Source: an uncultured Planctomycetia bacterium (lineage in GTDB: Bacteria > Planctomycetota > Phycisphaerae > Phycisphaerales > SM1A02). Taken from it: a stretch of DNA of 45,089 nt. Position 1 is the first letter of the stretch, and every line of letters starts with the position of its first letter. The notes under the pieces are model-generated. The model made no database searches, had not been told where the DNA came from, and was given only the letters and a program-made list of their open reading frames with translations. The position numbers and the translations under genes were made by a program. Below are positions 41,862 through 45,089 of this stretch, in pieces. The stretch spans positions 1 through 45,089 of the forward strand of contig CALMPF010000055.1 in the NCBI GenBank assembly GCA_937871505.1, read 5' to 3'.

Positions 41862-43562
41862 CTACTGGTTGCCGATGTTCGTGGGCGGAGCGCCGAAGAC
41901 GTCGTTGCCGAAATTGCGGTCGAGCAGGAAGCCGAAGCCGTAGGTCATCCGGAAGCCATTCCGGATCACCGCCAGCGGAAGGGCCCAGAAATTGGTGCCC
42001 ACGATCACGTGATCGCCCGGACGGACGAGAATGTCCGGCTCCGTCCGTCGCCTGATCGCCGCGAGGTTGACGCGGATGGTCGCCTCCCGATTGGGTCCGA
42101 TGCTCCGGGTCAGGTCGACGCGCTCGGGGATCGCGATCGGGCCCAGTCCACCCGCAGACGCAACGAGGCGGCTGACCGTAAGGCCGCCGGTGATCGGAAG
42201 CTCGTAGACGCCGGGACGGAGGATCTCGCCTTCGATGTAGACGAAGCCGAAGTCCTGCGCCTGAACGTAGATGAGATCGCCCGGCCGAATGACGATGTTG
42301 ACGTGGCTGGCGCCGCCGATCAGCGTCCGATAGTCGATCTCGATCACGCGCTCCGCGAAGAGCGGACCTGCCGCGACGCCGATGGCCGCACCTGTCGCCG
42401 CGCCGGGCGCCTGCTGGCCGCCGAGGACATCGAGAATGTCCTGGCCGGGCGGCGCAACAGCCGGGGCGCTGCGACCCGCTGCCGACGCGGGCACGCGCAC
42501 CCAGGCGTTCCGCGCCTGATCGAAGACGAAGGAGTCGCCGGGACCTCTCACCGCACCGCTCGTGGTGGTCTGACGACTTCCCGGCGGCGGCGGACGGTCT
42601 GAGACTCGCACCGGCTCGGAGGGCCCGAGGAGATCGTCGATGTCGACCGGGGGCGCGGTTCCTTGGCGGAGCATTCCCATCGGCGGACGGCCCCCCGGAG
42701 CGGCGCCCGGCTGTGCTTGCCCGGCATCGGCCGGAGGCGGCGCGGCCCCCCCCGTCGGGCCCGGCTGACGCTGTTCGAGCTCGCGGATCAGAGCCTCGAT
42801 GTCCATCGGCGCGGCGGGCTCGCGCGGGCCGGGCCGGGCGCCGCGCTGGCGATCCCACGGGGCCGCGACGGTCTCGTCGAGGGGAATCCGGCGGATGACG
42901 AAGATCTTGTCGGTCGTCTCGGGAACTCCCCCGGCGATGGCCAGCGCCTCGAGCAGACGCAGGTCCGGTCGCGTCAGGCGGTAGGGCCCCGTGCCTTGGA
43001 GCCGGCCCATGATCGTGAACAGCAGGTTTCGCTCCTGCTCGAGCGAGACCGTGACGATCGGCTGGTCGACCAGATCGCGCAGACGGTCGACCAGCGCGTT
43101 CTCGAGCTCTTGCGGAGTCAGGCCCGCCGCCCGAATCTCGCCGAGCATCGGAACCCGGATCATCCCGGCCTGATCCACGATCCTGATGACGGTCGTCGTC
43201 TGACCACCGACTTGCAGTTCGAAGAGATCGATCCGGATCGCGTCGCCCGGGGCAAGCCGGTAGAAGACGTCGCTCGGTACGAGATCCTCGGGAGTCGGCG
43301 GTGCCGCGTTCCTCCAAGCGGCCGTGTCGCTCTCGATGACGTCGAGCCGCGTGAGCACCGGCATCGTGCTGGGCGTCGTGCTGAAGGAACCGGTCTTGCT
43401 CGGGTCGAAGAAGGAGTCGACCTCGCACCCGGCGAGCATCGCCAGCGCGAGCGTCCCGAGCCCGGCGAGCGCCGACGCGGCCGCCGCGCGGAAGAGCCGG
43501 GTGGCCGGAGACCGCGTGCGCGACGGCGAAGGCTGGCACTTCGAGCTTGGAGGGGTGGTCAT
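41862..43562 (-). CDS. Wza-like polysaccharide export outer-membrane lipoprotein
   Basis: A 566-residue exported lipoprotein. The signal ends LAGC at Cys46. The polysaccharide-export (Poly_export) domain and first SLBB-like part (about 95-230) contain YRLAPGDAIRIDLFE, IVDQAGMIRVPMLGEI and GTGPYRLTRPDLRLLEALAIAGG. A Pro/Gly/Gln-rich insert of about 150 residues (about 235-390) separates this from a second SLBB-like segment (about 400-545, DLIYVQAQDFGFVYIEGEIL in outline). The insert makes it much longer than a typical Wza of 380 residues. The C-terminus (FWALPLAVIRNGFRMTYGF) may contain the outer-membrane helix. It should form the pore for the polymer made in this locus. The ribosome-binding site is weak. 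Confidence 0.88.
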   Translation of the reverse strand: MTTPPSSKCQPSPSRTRSPATRLFRAAAASALAGLGTLALAMLAGCEVDSFFDPSKTGSFSTTPSTMPVLTRLDVIESDTAAWRNAAPPTPEDLVPSDVFYRLAPGDAIRIDLFELQVGGQTTTVIRIVDQAGMIRVPMLGEIRAAGLTPQELENALVDRLRDLVDQPIVTVSLEQERNLLFTIMGRLQGTGPYRLTRPDLRLLEALAIAGGVPETTDKIFVIRRIPLDETVAAPWDRQRGARPGPREPAAPMDIEALIRELEQRQPGPTGGAAPPPADAGQAQPGAAPGGRPPMGMLRQGTAPPVDIDDLLGPSEPVRVSDRPPPPGSRQTTTSGAVRGPGDSFVFDQARNAWVRVPASAAGRSAPAVAPPGQDILDVLGGQQAPGAATGAAIGVAAGPLFAERVIEIDYRTLIGGASHVNIVIRPGDLIYVQAQDFGFVYIEGEILRPGVYELPITGGLTVSRLVASAGGLGPIAIPERVDLTRSIGPNREATIRVNLAAIRRRTEPDILVRPGDHVIVGTNFWALPLAVIRNGFRMTYGFGFLLDRNFGNDVFGAPPTNIGNQ

Positions 43563-43788
43563 GCGCAACTCGGCGAGGCGGCTCGGGACCCGTGCAGCAG
43601 CGATCGCGCCCGTTGATGCCGTCGAAGCCCGTCGCTCCGGCGCGGCGGACGCAGCTACACGGTACCGCATCCCGCAGCGAACGTCCAAGCGGGACGCTCG
43701 CCGCGGTCCTCCGTCGTCTTCACGGCCGACGAGCGCTCGCGACGCCCTTCGGGCGAGCGTCGGCGAGCTGTCTCGCAACGCCCCGTGT

Positions 43789-45089
43789 TCACTCGTCGCC
43801 CGACCACGGCCGAATGTCGATGATCCACTCCCGCGGATCGGGCGTCGCGACCGAGAGCTTCGCGAGCAGCTCCTCCGCGAGACCCTCGTTCCGCTGGAGA
43901 CCGCGGAGCCGGACGGTCTTGACCGACTTGTCCGGCGCGGCGGCAACCACGCCGACCGGGAGCAGCGTCGCGCGGTCGTAGTAGAGGTCGACGCTCTCGA
44001 AGTCCCTCGACTCGCGGGTTCCCGGAAGCGGGACCAGCCGCAGCGTCCGGAGATCCTCCTTCTCGAGCCCGCTCAGGAGGCGAGAGGACGGCGGCGGCGC
44101 CTCCGAAACCAGGAAGCGCGCGAGCACCTCCGCCTTGCGCTGGCCGACCGGCAGCGGGAACGGACCCTCGCCGAGCTTCAGCGGATCGAACGTCTTGCCC
44201 GGGGGCACGATCTGTCGCTTGATGAACTGCTTCCGCGCGGCATCGACCTCGACCAGCCAGCCCTCCGTGAAGACGTAGAGCTCATCGACCTTGTCCATTC
44301 GCCCGCTCGCGTCCACGTACTCGTCGAACCAGAGCCCGAGCGTCGAGCCACCCTCCGTTCCCCGGCGGTAGACCACGCGGCCGTAGCGCAGCTCGGCGCC
44401 GGTGAGCGCGTCTGCCTTCTCGTAGCTCATCCGCGCCTGGAAGTCGCGCAGGTCTTCACCGGCCGACTCGAGCTCGTCGAGCAGCGCATCGATCGCCGGA
44501 TCGACCACGCGTGGACCGGCCGACACGACGCCAGGCGTCGTCACCCGCTCGGTGGGCGGGGGTGCTCCGTCGGTGTCGCCGTCGGTGGCGCCGTCGTTGG
44601 CGCCGTCGTTGGTGCCGGGGCTGGCTGGCGCGTTGGCCGGTGGGTTGACCGGGGGGTTGGCTGGAGGGTTGGCCGGTGGGTTGGCTGGTGGGTTGGCCGG
44701 CGGGGGGGCTGACGGGTGGGCTGGCAGGTGGACTGAGGAGTGGGCCGGTCGGCTCGCTGGTCGGTGATCTGGCAGGTGGGCCGGGGGGTGGGCCGGGGGA
44801 TGGGCCAGCCGGTTGGTTTCTGCGTCGGCTTCTTGCTGGGGTTCTGGCTCGGCTTCTGGCTGGGCTTCTGGCTGGGCTGCGGAGCCCGCCGCGCCTCGGG
44901 CGGTCGATGCAGGCGAAGCGGGTGGCTCCGCGGCGTCTGCGGTCGATACCGACGGCGGTGCCATCGGTGCTTCGGCGAAGGCCGCACGAGGGACGATCAA
45001 GGTCGCTGCGGCGAGTGCGAGTGAGAGGATCGCGGTGGCGGCGGCGGTCGCCGTCGCGATCGAGGTTGACGTCGTCGTCGCGGTCGTGC
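43789..45089 (-). CDS. LolA-like periplasmic protein with long low-complexity linker (N-terminus beyond the window)
   Basis: The reading frame stays open to the right edge with no start codon there. The segment TAILSLALAAATLIVPRAAFAEA looks like a signal peptide, so the true start lies outside and this is a partial gene. A TTG at 45000 would cut the signal peptide and was rejected. A linker of about 130 residues rich in Pro, Ala, Asn, His and Asp-Gly follows (PPAN, HPPA and NDGA repeats). The C-terminal 250 residues contain IDALLDELESAGEDLRDFQARMSY and FTEGWLVEVDAARKQF, which resemble LolA-type outer-membrane lipoprotein carriers. A role in sorting lipoproteins or polysaccharide-linked proteins is plausible but unproven. 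The next gene is the Wza-like one. Confidence 0.65.
   Translation of the reverse strand, partial: TTATTTSTSIATATAAATAILSLALAAATLIVPRAAFAEAPMAPPSVSTADAAEPPASPASTARGAAGSAAQPEAQPEAEPEPQQEADAETNRLAHPPAHPPAHLPDHRPASRPAHSSVHLPAHPSAPPPANPPANPPANPPANPPVNPPANAPASPGTNDGANDGATDGDTDGAPPPTERVTTPGVVSAGPRVVDPAIDALLDELESAGEDLRDFQARMSYEKADALTGAELRYGRVVYRRGTEGGSTLGLWFDEYVDASGRMDKVDELYVFTEGWLVEVDAARKQFIKRQIVPPGKTFDPLKLGEGPFPLPVGQRKAEVLARFLVSEAPPPSSRLLSGLEKEDLRTLRLVPLPGTRESRDFESVDLYYDRATLLPVGVVAAAPDKSVKTVRLRGLQRNEGLAEELLAKLSVATPDPREWIIDIRPWSGDE
44641..44712 (-). repeat. 12-bp tandem repeat coding for PPAN units
   Basis: A 12-bp unit gives the linker residues PPAN at least four times, with degenerate copies (PPVN, APAS) beside it. 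Similar 12-bp repeats in 44840-44880 encode PEAQPEAE. The + strand carries GGG runs. This looks like replication slippage, so its length may vary between strains. Confidence 0.75.

Noticed and set aside
43743..43755. Short hairpin CGCCC-TTC-GGGCG in the 226-bp gap before the Wza-like gene
   Set aside because: The stem is only five pairs. It may assist termination after the LolA-like gene but is too short to call on its own.

Overview
The window is high-GC bacterial DNA that looks like a member of the Planctomycetota, most probably class Phycisphaerae. Four secreted proteins end in paired dockerin-like calcium-binding loops of the GDLNGDGVVDGADLG type, which is characteristic of that group. 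An exosortase/EpsI exopolysaccharide locus, an HAF-repeat protein and weak Shine-Dalgarno use at many starts fit as well. No tRNA, rRNA, CRISPR array or insertion sequence was recognised. The lineage is inferred from protein style, not from a marker gene.

Layout. (1) 81-1916: a divergent restriction-modification-like pair, an Mrr-like nuclease candidate and a beta-class DNA methyltransferase, sharing an AT-rich 102-bp promoter gap. (2) 2301-18952: an accessory region of envelope and secreted proteins. It holds a reprolysin-like zinc protease with PA14 and dockerin domains, a small exported protein, a 13-repeat propeller-like protein, a RidA family protein, a very large coiled-coil membrane protein with three FtsK/EccC-type ATPase modules, a LamG-domain protein and an HAF-repeat protein. 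(3) 19326-21287: a DUF885 zinc peptidase. (4) 21354-24479: a leftward housekeeping run, rpsU-rsfS-panD-mnmG. (5) 24480-25435: a gene-free stretch with an octamer repeat and two perfect hairpins. (6) 25436-28568: rightward genes for an NYN-domain RNase-like protein, a DUF2314 lipoprotein, a Fur-family regulator, a DCC thiol oxidoreductase and a cyclophilin. (7) 28850 to the right edge: a leftward exopolysaccharide/exosortase locus.

The last region reads as one functional unit. In order of transcription it has a LolA-like periplasmic protein, a Wza-like export lipoprotein, an exosortase, EpsI, a 1593-residue TPR protein, a Wzc-like co-polymerase/BY-kinase, an NAD-dependent sugar epimerase/decarboxylase, a WecA/MraY-type initiating transferase and a secreted protein with an internal duplication. 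Together these would start, modify, regulate and export a polysaccharide and process exosortase substrates. No protein with a PEP-CTERM-type tail, no Wzx/Wzy and no further glycosyltransferases are visible, so those must lie elsewhere.

The points most worth a second look are the orphan EccC-like triple ATPase, the BY-kinase whose P-loop lysine is a threonine, the left-edge nuclease/methyltransferase pair, and a set of long perfect GC hairpins without U-tracts at gene ends. Several G-run tandem repeats with G-quadruplex potential also sit between genes.
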